Notes: generated by a model from the sequence alone, not told the origin. A stretch of 30,839 bases of DNA from an uncultured Prevotella sp. (GCA_934215545.1 CAKQAD010000014.1:1-30839); one strand, 5' to 3'. Shown: positions 15,989-24,724, counted from the first letter of the stretch. Numbers and translations: made by a program.

Positions 15989-17437
15989 TTATTTAATGTT
16001 GTCGACCAATCTGAATAGTCGCTCCCATCGTATGCCGGAGAAGCCAGGCTTGTCGGGGTTGTGCGACCACCAGATGAATATTGGTTTGCCCACGATATGA
16101 TCTTCGGGCACGAATCCCCAGTAGCGTGAGTCGGCAGAGTTGTGACGATTGTCGCCCATCATCCAATAGTAGTCCATCTTGAAGGTGTAGCTATTGGTTT
16201 GCTTGCCGTTGATATATATCTTGCCGTTGCGCACCTGCAGGTCGTTGCCCTCATACACTTTTATTGGGCGCTCGTAGATGGCGATGTTGTCGAGCGACAG
16301 CTTCAGAGTGGCACCCTTCTTCGGAATCCATATCGGTCCGTAGTTGTCGCGTGTCCATCCTTTGTTGCCGTTGAGCGGATATATGTCGATGGTCGATGCC
16401 TCGGTCACGAGGTCGAGTTTCTCCACGATATTCTTCTGTGCTCTGAGTGTCTTCGCTGCCATTGCAGTAAGCGGTATCATGCCCGTCTGGTTGTAGTCGT
16501 AGAGGTCGCTCTCTGAGATGCCGAGCTGATCTGCGAGTTCGTCGGGCAGCTGTCCCTTCAGTTTCATGCGATACTGATATTGCACGTTGTCGGGCTCCTT
16601 GTTGGCTTTGCCGTCGGTGTAGATGATGCGGTTCTTTATTTGCAGTGTCTGTCCGGGCAGACCCACGCAGCGCTTCACATAGTTTTCGCGGCGGTCGACG
16701 GGACGTGTAATCACCTCGCCGAAGGTTTCGCGGTTGGCATTGACATACTGTCTGCCCAACCAATACACCTTGTCGAAGAATTTGCGCTGCTGCATAGGCG
16801 TCATGCCATTGAGGTTAGGCAATCCGCCATTCTGCTCGGCATAGATGCTTTCGCCATAGCCATACACATAGTTGTAAAAATCCTGTGCTTGATATGATGG
16901 CGCATTGCACAGAGTGTCGCCCGACGGATAGTTGAACACAACGATGTCGTTCTGCTTCACTGCGCCAAAGCCCTTCACACGCTCATATTTCCATTGTGGC
17001 CACTCTATGTAAGAGTTGCACTCAAAGGCGGGCAGGGTGTGTTGTGTCAGCGGCAGTGTGAGTGGTGTCATCGGCTTGCGTGGTCCATAGCTCATCTTCG
17101 ACACGAAGAGATAGTCGCCGGTGAGCAGCGACTTCTCGAGCGACGACGATGGTATGACATAGTTCTGGAAGAAGAATAGGTTGATGAAGTAGACAGCCAC
17201 CATGGCAAACACCAGTGCGTCTACCCACGACATGATGAAACGCACCGGACCCTCCGAGTCGCGCCACCATTGCCAGCGTATCTTCTTTGTTATGTAGACA
17301 TCGTATATGAAGGGCAGAACAATCAGTCCCCACCAGCTTTTCACCCAATAGAGGAATACAAGGTAGAGCACTGCTGCCACTGTGAACTTGACCCATTGCT
17401 TGAATGGATCAAGGGTCTTTCTTTCTTTGTCGGTCAT
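15989..17437 (-). CDS. lepB: Signal peptidase I, large Bacteroidetes form
   Basis: 482 residues. Two N-terminal membrane segments (about 18-48 and 66-90) precede the periplasmic catalytic domain. Catalytic Ser99 in VIPSSSLEKSLLTGDYLF and general-base Lys255 in ENYVKRCVGLPG; box E is GDNRHNSADSRYWGFVP. It cleaves signal peptides from exported proteins, several of which are encoded in this window. The enzyme is longer than the E. coli one because of insertions between the Ser and Lys boxes (about 120-250) and after the Lys box (about 270-400), usual in this phylum. Middle gene of the dapB-lepB-wbqC operon. Confidence 0.95.
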   Translation of the reverse strand: MTDKERKTLDPFKQWVKFTVAAVLYLVFLYWVKSWWGLIVLPFIYDVYITKKIRWQWWRDSEGPVRFIMSWVDALVFAMVAVYFINLFFFQNYVIPSSSLEKSLLTGDYLFVSKMSYGPRKPMTPLTLPLTQHTLPAFECNSYIEWPQWKYERVKGFGAVKQNDIVVFNYPSGDTLCNAPSYQAQDFYNYVYGYGESIYAEQNGGLPNLNGMTPMQQRKFFDKVYWLGRQYVNANRETFGEVITRPVDRRENYVKRCVGLPGQTLQIKNRIIYTDGKANKEPDNVQYQYRMKLKGQLPDELADQLGISESDLYDYNQTGMIPLTAMAAKTLRAQKNIVEKLDLVTEASTIDIYPLNGNKGWTRDNYGPIWIPKKGATLKLSLDNIAIYERPIKVYEGNDLQVRNGKIYINGKQTNSYTFKMDYYWMMGDNRHNSADSRYWGFVPEDHIVGKPIFIWWSHNPDKPGFSGIRWERLFRLVDNIK

Positions 17438-17503
17438 TTCTTTCTTGGTTGCTTATTGTTGGTGATATTTCCTTGCCTTGTGCGTGGACACCTATGGCAA
17501 TGG

Positions 17504-18259
17504 TTAGAATTTGAATAGGTCGGAGGTGGTGAGCAGTCCGTTGTGGTTAAGGGTATACTCTGCTGCGAGCACCGCACCGAGTGCAAATCCTTTTCGAGAG
17601 TGTGCATCGTGGGTTATGGTGATGCTGTCGGCGTCGGAGTTGTATATTATAGAGTGTATGCCTGGCACTTCGTCGCGTCGGATGCTCTCTATAGCCACCT
17701 GGTTGTCTGCGCAGTTGTTGGTGCCCTCAATGGTGCCGTTGGCAAGATGTTGCTCGCCCTTCACCCATTCCTGCTTGCGGTCGAGGTTGTCGATAAGCTC
17801 TTCTGCCAGTGTTATGGCAGTGCCGCTGGGTGCGTCGAGCTTATGGATGTGGTGTGTCTCTTCCATGCGCACATCATATTGTGCAAACTGGTTCATTATC
17901 TTTGCCAAATAGCGGTTAACTGCTGAGAATATCGCTACGCCGATGGAGAAGTTAGATGCCCAAAACAGTGTGTGCCCCTCTTCCTGGCAGAGTCGGCGCA
18001 CATCATCACTATGGTCTTTCATCCATCCAGTAGAACCGCTCACCACCTTCACGCCGGCTTTGAAAGCCCTCAGATAGTTGTTGTAGGCAGCGGTGGGCGA
18101 TGTGAACTCTATTGCCACATCGGCAGATGCAAATTCAGGCGATTCGAAGTCTTGCTGATTGTCTACATCGATAATGCTTACGATGTTGTGGCCACGCTCT
18201 TTGCAGATGTCCTCTATCATGTGGCCCATCTTGCCGTAGCCAATAAGTGCTATATTCAT
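17504..18259 (-). CDS. dapB: 4-hydroxy-tetrahydrodipicolinate reductase
   Basis: 251 residues, cytoplasmic, NAD(P)H-dependent reduction step of the lysine/diaminopimelate pathway. N-terminal Rossmann motif GYGKMG (residues 7-12); FTSPTA at 52-57; the active-site signature HHIHKLDAPSGTA with His136/His137 and Lys140. Typical Bacteroidetes length. First gene of the operon, 66 bases before lepB. No complete consensus promoter is evident upstream; TAATTTCG on the minus strand at about 18384-18391 is the nearest -7-like sequence. Confidence 0.96.
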   Translation of the reverse strand: MNIALIGYGKMGHMIEDICKERGHNIVSIIDVDNQQDFESPEFASADVAIEFTSPTAAYNNYLRAFKAGVKVVSGSTGWMKDHSDDVRRLCQEEGHTLFWASNFSIGVAIFSAVNRYLAKIMNQFAQYDVRMEETHHIHKLDAPSGTAITLAEELIDNLDRKQEWVKGEQHLANGTIEGTNNCADNQVAIESIRRDEVPGIHSIIYNSDADSITITHDAHSRKGFALGAVLAAEYTLNHNGLLTTSDLFKF

Positions 18260-18747
18260 ATTATCTTTTTAGTGTTCTTATTTGTATTTTTATTTGTGTT
18301 CTTGTTAGTTTTATGCAGCTCTGTGGCATGGCAGTACGCCAGAACCAGGACTGTTTTCTAAACGAAATACTATAAATCTGTGCGAAATTATATAAAAAAT
18401 GTGGGTTGACATAAAATAAGCCTTATTTTTTGATATTATTAACCCAACAGAATGCATGACAAAAGCTTTTTGTGCACATAATTTACGAGTATCACTTCAT
18501 ATAATAATGTACGCAATGCACCCTTTCAGTATATTTGTTCGTTTTTAAAACCTTTTTTTATCTTTTTTAAAATAATCGGATAATTGTTTGGCTGTACAGA
18601 ATATTTCCTTTATTTTTGCAAAATGATGGTAGTATATAAGTAATACACATCGTAAACTTACAAAATGAAAGTAAAACACAAATAATACTTGACAATTAAA
18701 ATCAATAAACCATAATAACTATTACTAACAAATTAAAAGATTTTCGT
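18260..18747. other. AT-rich divergent intergenic region with long leader
   Basis: No coding frame is credible. It separates the divergent dapB and 708-residue secreted-protein genes. It carries the latter's promoter (18587-18618) and a very A-rich leader of roughly 120 bases without a Shine-Dalgarno sequence, as seen before strongly expressed Bacteroidales genes. Confidence 0.6.
18587..18618 (+). promoter_or_regulatory. Promoter of the 708-residue secreted protein
   Basis: TTTG (18587-18590), 20 bases, TATTTTTG (18611-18618), a full consensus match. It is preceded by T- and A-tracts. Confidence 0.78.
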
Positions 18748-20874
18748 ATGAAGAAAATTTTATCTCTTATCGCAGTTGCAGTGCTCACAATGGTGGCATG
18801 GGCTGCAGGTAGCATTGCCTATGCTGCCAGCGAAAATAATGTTGTAGAGGACTTCACCGCTACGGGTGTAGGTTTCAAGCACACAGTCGATATCGATTGG
18901 TCTACCCAGAAGGTAGTGGCAGAAATCGATCTCTCTACATGTTCTGGCACGCTCGAGAACATTTTCTCTATTGGCAAGGACATTGCTGAGTGGAATGGCA
19001 CCTGCTATCACTTGTATTATACAGCGGCAACAAACTCTCTTGAGGTCGACTTCTGTACATCAGATGGCAACCCAGTTCGCGTTGAGAACATCACGGGCAT
19101 CAGTGGCACTATCAAGGTGGAGGTTGTAAACAATGAGGGCCTTTACGTTAACGGCACTCTCTACAACAAGAATTCATCAGGCGCTGTAGAGTCGTCGCTC
19201 TCACAGCTCTTCGCTCTCTCTTCTATCCAGGTGGGTGGATGCCAGGGCGACAACATGAGCCACGCTACATACAAGTATATCAAGGTGGTGAACACTGCTA
19301 CCGAGCCACAACCAGAACCAGAGACTGGAACAAAGTACACAGAGCCTCTCCTTGTTAACTTCGCAGTGGGCGAGGGCGAAACAGGCGAGACAAATGCCGA
19401 CCCTGCTTATGCTATGTTCAATACAACAGCCGATGGCGGTTGTGAGGTTACATTCAATGGCGTGTATGCTTTGGATGGCAACAACAATTCTGCGAAGTTC
19501 GGCGACATCAAATTGAAGTTTGCTGAGAAGAGCACAGAGGTTAGCTCTAAGGGCATCGCTTACGACCTCTATTCTAACTCAGACCCAACAACTGTTACCA
19601 TTACAGCAGCCGACTCTGAATACAATGGCGTAGAGTTTACTCTCAACGCACGTTTCTCTAAGTTCATCACATTCACCAAGGACGAGCAGCAGCATGCTTA
19701 TGGCATGGTTTATCTCATCGGCGAGAAGGATGGTAAAGACCTCGTGTTGCTTCTTACCTTCGGCGAAACCGATCCTTCTGCTTTCGAGCCTGAAGTAACA
19801 CAGGTTGTCGATGATATGAAGGTGACATTCAACGGAACCACAACACCTATGACCGATAAGACTATGGAGCTCAATACAACAGCTATGGAAGGCTTCTACG
19901 ATCTTAACTTCAAGGATTTCACTATTGGCACAACAGTAGTTGGCGATCTGTATATCCAGGGTCTGTTGTTCGATATCGACGAGACTACAGGCGAAGTTAC
20001 TCTCGATGAAACAGAACTCGATGGCGAGTGGAGCAACGTAAATGCTCTTGTCGCTGGCGCTTTGGGCCTCGAAGATGGCGACTATGCTTCTATCACTACA
20101 CTCAAGGGCACTGCAAAGTATAACGCTGAGGATGGTACATTCTCTGACTTCCACTTCACATTCACTATTGCCGACCTGAACGGCTCACCAGTAGAGGTAG
20201 AGTTTGGTAAGGAGGCCGTTACTCCAGAACCTCCTGCAACATTCGTGAATGTTTGCGAAGAGGGCTATCTGCCTAATGGCAAGCCTTGGATGGAAGAAAG
20301 AAGAATCAATTGGGACAAGCAGTATGTTGAAGCAGAAATCGATCTTAGCGATGTAGGCTACTTCCTCGACCAGGATATTCTCTCTGTAGGTGAGGATATC
20401 AAGGAATGGAAGGGCAACTGCTTCCACTTCCTCTATTCAAAGAGCAAGAAGGAACTCCAGGTGGTTCTCCATTCTGGCACTGCATTTGGTATCTACAACA
20501 CTCTCTCTGATATCGAGGGCGTTGTAAAAATCAAGATTTCTAAGGACAACGGCTTAGAGGTGAATGGCAAGAAGTGCAACGTGCCTTATCTCAACCAGCA
20601 GCAAGACCTCGATGCAGCATTCGCTAAGTTCTTTGCATTGAACCAGATCCAGATAGGTAGCGTTTACGGCACATCACGCAGCTACGCTAAGTACAACTAC
20701 GTGCGCATCTATGGCGAGGGCGATACAACAGTAGGTATCAACAATGTTGCCAACACCACACTCAATGGCGAGGCACAGATCTTCAGCATCGATGGCGTTA
20801 AGCTCAGCAGCATGCAGAAGGGCATCAACATCGTCCGCACTGCCGAGGGCAAGACCATTAAGGTGATTAAGTAA
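18748..20874 (+). CDS. Large secreted protein: duplicated outer domain around two calycin-like domains
   Basis: 708 residues with signal peptide (MKKILSLIAVAVLTMVAWAAG, cleavage near 20-27). Domain A (about 33-182) and A' (about 498-655) are clear internal duplicates: AEIDLS...FSIGKDIAEWNGTCYHLYY versus AEIDLS...LSVGEDIKEWKGNCFHFLY, and LFALSSIQVGG versus FFALNQIQIGS. Between them are two calycin-like domains (about 197-345 and 350-490), bounded by proline/glutamate linkers (PQPEPETG, TPEPPATF). The tail FSIDGVKLSSMQKGINIVR...KTIKVIK matches that of the protein encoded at 11664-13001. Biased codon use and a consensus promoter indicate strong expression. I do not recognise domain A. A cell-surface or exported ligand-binding role is inferred. 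Confidence 0.8.
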   Translation: MKKILSLIAVAVLTMVAWAAGSIAYAASENNVVEDFTATGVGFKHTVDIDWSTQKVVAEIDLSTCSGTLENIFSIGKDIAEWNGTCYHLYYTAATNSLEVDFCTSDGNPVRVENITGISGTIKVEVVNNEGLYVNGTLYNKNSSGAVESSLSQLFALSSIQVGGCQGDNMSHATYKYIKVVNTATEPQPEPETGTKYTEPLLVNFAVGEGETGETNADPAYAMFNTTADGGCEVTFNGVYALDGNNNSAKFGDIKLKFAEKSTEVSSKGIAYDLYSNSDPTTVTITAADSEYNGVEFTLNARFSKFITFTKDEQQHAYGMVYLIGEKDGKDLVLLLTFGETDPSAFEPEVTQVVDDMKVTFNGTTTPMTDKTMELNTTAMEGFYDLNFKDFTIGTTVVGDLYIQGLLFDIDETTGEVTLDETELDGEWSNVNALVAGALGLEDGDYASITTLKGTAKYNAEDGTFSDFHFTFTIADLNGSPVEVEFGKEAVTPEPPATFVNVCEEGYLPNGKPWMEERRINWDKQYVEAEIDLSDVGYFLDQDILSVGEDIKEWKGNCFHFLYSKSKKELQVVLHSGTAFGIYNTLSDIEGVVKIKISKDNGLEVNGKKCNVPYLNQQQDLDAAFAKFFALNQIQIGSVYGTSRSYAKYNYVRIYGEGDTTVGINNVANTTLNGEAQIFSIDGVKLSSMQKGINIVRTAEGKTIKVIK

Positions 20875-20941
20875 AGACAACCAGCCTGTTATTAATTAAA
20901 AGGCGGTAGTTTTCATAACCACTATAGATTAACAAAAGCAT

Positions 20942-20986
20942 GTCCCAGTCTTGCACACATAATGTGTGTGAGGCTGGGTCTTTTGT
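20942..20986 (+). terminator. Terminator of the 708-residue protein gene
   Basis: CCCAGTCTTGCACACAT pairs with ATGTGTGTGAGGCTGGG (with some G-T pairs), followed by TCTTTTGTTTT, about 70 bases after the stop codon. Confidence 0.85.
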
Positions 20987-20993
20987 TTTACTA

Positions 20994-21030
20994 ATGCCGT
21001 GTGGCATCATTTCATGACGCCACACGGCAT
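20994..21030. repeat. 12-bp inverted repeat upstream of ung
   Basis: ATGCCGTGTGGC and GCCACACGGCAT flank a 13-base loop. No T-run follows on the plus strand. It lies 20 bases before the putative -7 box of ung; an operator or second hairpin are both possible. Confidence 0.6.
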
Positions 21031-21049
21031 GCCTTTGGATAATAATTAG

Positions 21050-21057
21050 TAATTTTG
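21050..21057 (+). promoter_or_regulatory. Putative -7 box of ung
   Basis: TAATTTTG matches the -7 consensus; no TTTG is found at the proper -33 spacing. Confidence 0.35.
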
Positions 21058-21119
21058 CACACACATCACGGCACCCACAGCCGTATGCATAACACTTTCC
21101 GTAACCAAACCACCACATA

Positions 21120-21785
21120 ATGAATGTAAAGATTGACCCCACTTGGCAGCAACATCTCGGTAGCGAGTTCGACAAACCCTACTTTGCCGCACTCGCCGAT
21201 TTCGTGCGCCACGAGTATGGCACCACTACCTGCTATCCGCCGGGAGCTCTAATATTCAATGCATTCAACCTATGTCCTTTCGACAAGGTGCGTGTGGTGA
21301 TAATCGGACAAGACCCTTATCACGAGCCCGGGCAGGCACAAGGTCTTAGCTTCTCCGTGGCAGATGGCATACCATTCCCGCCGTCGCTGCAAAACATCTT
21401 CAAGGAGATAACCCTCGACCTTGGCAAACCCATGCCATCATCGGGCGACCTCACCCGCTGGGCACGACAGGGCGTACTGCTGCTCAACGCTACACTCACG
21501 GTGCGGGCACATCAGGCAGCAAGTCATCAACGGCATGGTTGGGAAACGTTCACCGATGCCGCCATCAGCGCTTTGTCGGCACAACGCAGCCATCTGGTGT
21601 TCTTGCTGTGGGGAGGCTATGCACGCTCAAAGGCAAAACTCATCGACCGCAGCCGCCATCTGGTGCTCGAGTCGGTGCACCCCTCACCGCTATCAGCCAA
21701 CCGTGGAGGGTGGTTTGGCAACAAGCACTTCTCGCAATGCAACGCCTATCTCAAGCAGTGGGGCGAAGCAGAAATCGACTGGTAG
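21120..21785 (+). CDS. ung: Uracil-DNA glycosylase, family 1
   Basis: 221 residues, normal for the family. Removes uracil from DNA as the first step of base-excision repair. Water-activating motif GQDPYH (Asp65, His68), FNAFNLCPF upstream, and the minor-groove loop HPSPLSA with His187. LLLNATLTV is the uracil-recognition strand (Asn123). It starts a plus-strand run with the DUF3109 gene (38 bases later) and the dihydrouridine synthase. Confidence 0.97.
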   Translation: MNVKIDPTWQQHLGSEFDKPYFAALADFVRHEYGTTTCYPPGALIFNAFNLCPFDKVRVVIIGQDPYHEPGQAQGLSFSVADGIPFPPSLQNIFKEITLDLGKPMPSSGDLTRWARQGVLLLNATLTVRAHQAASHQRHGWETFTDAAISALSAQRSHLVFLLWGGYARSKAKLIDRSRHLVLESVHPSPLSANRGGWFGNKHFSQCNAYLKQWGEAEIDW

Positions 21786-21823
21786 ACCATTTTCAATAAT
21801 CAAAAGCATACAACATACATATT

Positions 21824-22411
21824 ATGATATTAGAGATAGACAATGTGCTGGTGTCGTCCGACATCATTACAGAGAAGTTCTGCTGCGACCTTAGCAAATG
21901 TCGCGGCATCTGCTGCGTTGAAGGCGATGCCGGAGCACCCGTGACACTCGACGAGATTGCCGGCATCGAAGATACCCTCGACACTGTATGGGGCGACATG
22001 TCGGCACAGGCACAAGCCGTGGTCGACCAGCAAGGCGTGGCATATACCGACCGCGATGGCGACCTCGTCACCAGCATTGTTGGTGGCAAGGACTGCGTGT
22101 TTACATGCTACGACGACAACGGATGCTGTCTTTGCGCACTTGAACGTGCTTACCGACAGAACCGTTCCAAATTCGTGAAGCCTATATCGTGCGCATTATA
22201 CCCCATTCGCGAGAAACGCTTTGAAAGCGGCATGGTGGCTCTCAACTACAACCGCTGGGATGTGTGCAGCGATGCCGTAGTTAAAGGCAAAGAGCTGAAT
22301 CTGCCCGTATATCGCTTCCTTGAAGCACCGCTGGTGCGACGCTTCGGACAAGAGTGGTATGACGAATTGTGTGCTGTGGCAGAGGCTTATCTGCAAGAAA
22401 TGAGTAAGTAA
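21824..22411 (+). CDS. DUF3109 family cysteine-rich protein
   Basis: 195 residues, cytoplasmic. Cys-rich: FCCDLSKCRGICC near residues 19-31, then CVFTCYDDNGCCLCALE and ISCALYPIR. The pattern is similar to YkgJ-type proteins, thought to bind zinc or an iron-sulfur cluster. The family is common in Bacteroidetes and has no settled function. It lies between two nucleic-acid enzymes in a likely operon, which hints at, but does not prove, a housekeeping RNA or DNA role. Confidence 0.85.
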   Translation: MILEIDNVLVSSDIITEKFCCDLSKCRGICCVEGDAGAPVTLDEIAGIEDTLDTVWGDMSAQAQAVVDQQGVAYTDRDGDLVTSIVGGKDCVFTCYDDNGCCLCALERAYRQNRSKFVKPISCALYPIREKRFESGMVALNYNRWDVCSDAVVKGKELNLPVYRFLEAPLVRRFGQEWYDELCAVAEAYLQEMSK

Positions 22412-22519
22412 AACACCAACAGCCTGCCGACATGCTTCTTATGAGAGCATATAGGTGGTTGGCTGTATTCAAACGAGGCTTATCGCCAATAGGCAATAAA
22501 ACAGAAAATAAGGAAAATA

Positions 22520-23539
22520 ATGAAAATAGGAAATATAGAGTTCGGACCGCAACCGCTCTTCCTGGCACCCATGGAAGACGTCACCGACATCGGCTTCCGC
22601 CACCTTTGCAAACGCTTCGGGGCATCAATGGTGTATACCGAGTTTGTCAGTGCCGAGGCTTTGGTGCGTTCCGTTAATGCCACTGTAAAGAAGCTCACCA
22701 TCAGCGACGAGGAACGCCCTGTGGGCATACAGATATATGGTCGCGATGTCGACTCAATGGTTGAGGCTGCCAAGATTGTGGAGCAGGTGCATCCCGATGT
22801 CATAGACATCAATTTTGGTTGCCCCGTAAAGAAGGTTGCAGGCAAGGGAGCCGGCGCTGGTATGCTGCAAAACATTCCGCTTCTGCTCGACATCACACGC
22901 AATGTGGTGAAGGCAGTGAACACTCCCGTCACCGTGAAGACACGACTGGGCTGGACTGCCGATAATATAATCATTGGCGATCTTGCCGAGGCATTGCAAG
23001 ACTGCGGCATCCAGGCTCTTACCATCCACGGACGCACCCGTGCTCAGATGTATACTGGCGATGCCGACTGGGCGCCTATCGCTGCCGTGAAAGCCAATCC
23101 ACGCATACACATACCAATAATAGGCAATGGCGACATCTGCACGCCAGAGCAGGCACGCGATGCCTTTGAGCGTTATGGGGTGGATGCAGTTATGGTGGGA
23201 CGTGCTACCTTTGGCCGACCATGGATATTCAAGGAGATGCGCGACTTGCTCGATGGAAAGCCTCACGACGACTCGCTCGACTTCAACCGTAAGCTCGATA
23301 TTCTTCTTGAGCAGCTACGCATTAATGTGGAGCGCATCGATGAGTATCGTGGCATACTGCACACACGCCGTCATATCGCCGCATCGCCCATATTCAAGGG
23401 CATACCCGACTTCCGACAGACGCGCATTGCCATGCTTCGTGCAAGCACAGTGGCAGAGCTGACGGACATCATGGAGCAGGTGCGGTGGCGAATCAATGGC
23501 GCTGTGCCTCCTCCGCACACTCCGGACACAACCCTTTGA
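22520..23539 (+). CDS. dusB: tRNA-dihydrouridine synthase (DusB-type)
   Basis: 339 residues, FMN-dependent TIM barrel reducing uridines in the tRNA D-loop. LAPMEDVTDIGFRHLC is the Bacteroidetes form of the first FMN-binding strand; catalytic Cys in INFGCPVKKVAGKGAGAG; TVKTRLGW, TIHGRTRAQMYTG and IIGNGDI follow; then the C-terminal helical domain. Assignment to the DusB subgroup is by general likeness only. The start at 22520 is chosen because MKIGNIEFGP.. aligns with the family. The last 47 bases overlap the opposite-strand fur-like gene. Confidence 0.92.
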   Translation: MKIGNIEFGPQPLFLAPMEDVTDIGFRHLCKRFGASMVYTEFVSAEALVRSVNATVKKLTISDEERPVGIQIYGRDVDSMVEAAKIVEQVHPDVIDINFGCPVKKVAGKGAGAGMLQNIPLLLDITRNVVKAVNTPVTVKTRLGWTADNIIIGDLAEALQDCGIQALTIHGRTRAQMYTGDADWAPIAAVKANPRIHIPIIGNGDICTPEQARDAFERYGVDAVMVGRATFGRPWIFKEMRDLLDGKPHDDSLDFNRKLDILLEQLRINVERIDEYRGILHTRRHIAASPIFKGIPDFRQTRIAMLRASTVAELTDIMEQVRWRINGAVPPPHTPDTTL

Positions 23540-23936
23540 CAACATAGTTGATGCTCGAAAGGGTGAAACCCGGGGGCAGATCTACCACAGGCACTGATAT
23601 GTTCTTAAGGCAGAAGGTGCGGTGGCAGTGTTCGCAATAAAAGTGTGTGTGCTCGTCTTCAACCGTACACTCACAGTCGTCGGCACACACTGCATATTTC
23701 AATGAGCCCGACCCATCGTCGATGGCATGCACAAGATGGTGCATAAGAAACAGGGATAGGGTGCGCGAGATGGTCGACTTGTCGACCGTAGGCAATAAAC
23801 GTTCAAGAGCCGGCAGCGACACGGTCTCATCGCCACGCATCATAGCGTGTAGAATGATGAGTCGTGTAGCTGTCGGCTTTATGTTGCGCTTGAGCAACTT
23901 GTGCTCAAGCTCGTTGTCGTAGAGTGTGCCTGCCAT
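23493..23936 (-). CDS. Fur-family transcriptional regulator
   Basis: 147 residues from the ATG at 23936, which overlaps the stop of the upstream gene as TAATG; an ATG 12 bases earlier would lie inside that gene. Winged-helix part: RNIKPTATRLIILHAMM and recognition helix DKSTISRTLSLF. Metal sites: HTHFYCEHCHRTFC (Cys101, Cys104) and GLCPEC (Cys137, Cys140), the structural zinc pairs. It may be Fur, Zur or PerR type; the subgroup cannot be fixed by eye. Coupled to a DUF3332 lipoprotein gene, so it is likely made together with it. Its last 15 codons, including the CPEC pair, are antisense to the end of dusB. Confidence 0.9.
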   Translation of the reverse strand: MAGTLYDNELEHKLLKRNIKPTATRLIILHAMMRGDETVSLPALERLLPTVDKSTISRTLSLFLMHHLVHAIDDGSGSLKYAVCADDCECTVEDEHTHFYCEHCHRTFCLKNISVPVVDLPPGFTLSSINYVVKGLCPECAEEAQRH

Positions 23937-24487
23937 TATTGCATGCAATAGAATGTGGCTCCGTGCATAGCCATGCGAGCCTCGAAGAGTCCTGCCTCGT
24001 CAGGTGTCACGCGTACAGTGCGTCCGTCGGGCATGCAAGCCTGGATAGAGCCGTCGTTGTTGAAGCGGAACATCTCGGTGAGTTTGCCATTGCGCTCTGT
24101 CGACCATGAGTTGTTCTTCTTGTCATATACAAGGCGCACCAAATCGCCGTTAGGGCTCTTTATCTCATAACCATTGCGCAGGGTGGTGATGGCATAATAC
24201 AAACCATCCTGACCCATCACTTCCTGAGTCTTGCCAACGCGTTGTGCCAACGGGTTGTTGCCCGACCAGAATTCGATAGAGTTAAACACCAAAGCATCAG
24301 CAAGGCAACATACAGGATAGGCTGGTGATATGAAGATAAAGATAACTTCGTTGAGGAATTTAGAACTTGTGGCGTTAGAGTTCCACTTTGCCAAGCGGTT
24401 GAACAGTGAGAACGAACCTACGCATGAGCTTGTCAGCAGGGTGCCAGCCAACAGCAGGGTGGCAACTTTCAAATGCTTGATTTTCAT
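23936..24487 (-). CDS. DUF3332-type lipoprotein
   Basis: 183 residues. Lipoprotein signal with Cys22 (GTLLTSSC) followed by VGSFSLFNRLAKWN, the typical start of DUF3332 proteins. A hydrophobic stretch EVIFIFISPAYPVCCLADALVFNSIEFW (about 47-75) follows and then a soluble C-terminal part with a KSPNGDLVRLVYDKKNNSW region. Function unknown. Its TAA stop shares a base with the ATG of the Fur-family gene, suggesting translational coupling. Confidence 0.82.
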   Translation of the reverse strand: MKIKHLKVATLLLAGTLLTSSCVGSFSLFNRLAKWNSNATSSKFLNEVIFIFISPAYPVCCLADALVFNSIEFWSGNNPLAQRVGKTQEVMGQDGLYYAITTLRNGYEIKSPNGDLVRLVYDKKNNSWSTERNGKLTEMFRFNNDGSIQACMPDGRTVRVTPDEAGLFEARMAMHGATFYCMQ

Positions 24488-24546
24488 AATGTCTGGATTT
24501 TAGAGTTTTTGTAATGTTTTTGTGCCTTTTTCGGCCGTTTATGCGG

Positions 24547-24577
24547 TAAAGGTACAATAAAAAAGTTGGATTGCAAA
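24547..24577 (-). promoter_or_regulatory. Promoter of the DUF3332-fur operon
   Basis: Minus strand: TTTG (24577-24574), 19 bases, TACCTTTA (24554-24547; one mismatch). The -33 element lies in the loop of the upstream gene's terminator hairpin. Confidence 0.55.
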
Positions 24578-24597
24578 CAAAAACAATCCAACTTTTT
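24560..24597 (-). terminator. Terminator of the AraC gene
   Basis: 14-bp perfect arms AAAAAGTTGGATTG and CAATCCAACTTTTT around a 10-base loop, T/A-rich on both sides so it may act in both directions. It is about 130 bases after the AraC stop at 24725. Confidence 0.75.
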
Positions 24598-24724
24598 AAT
24601 TATTGCTTAATTATTTTCCGTTTTTTTCTTTTTCACTGTTTCGCCATCTAAAAGTGAGTAAAAGATTTCCTTTTCATATAGTATATTTTTCTGTATACCC
24701 CCGATAACTCTGTATTCAATGCTT

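Noticed and set aside
22432..22677. Small plus-strand ORF before and into dusB
   Set aside because: It overlaps dusB in another frame and becomes Arg-rich shadow sequence.
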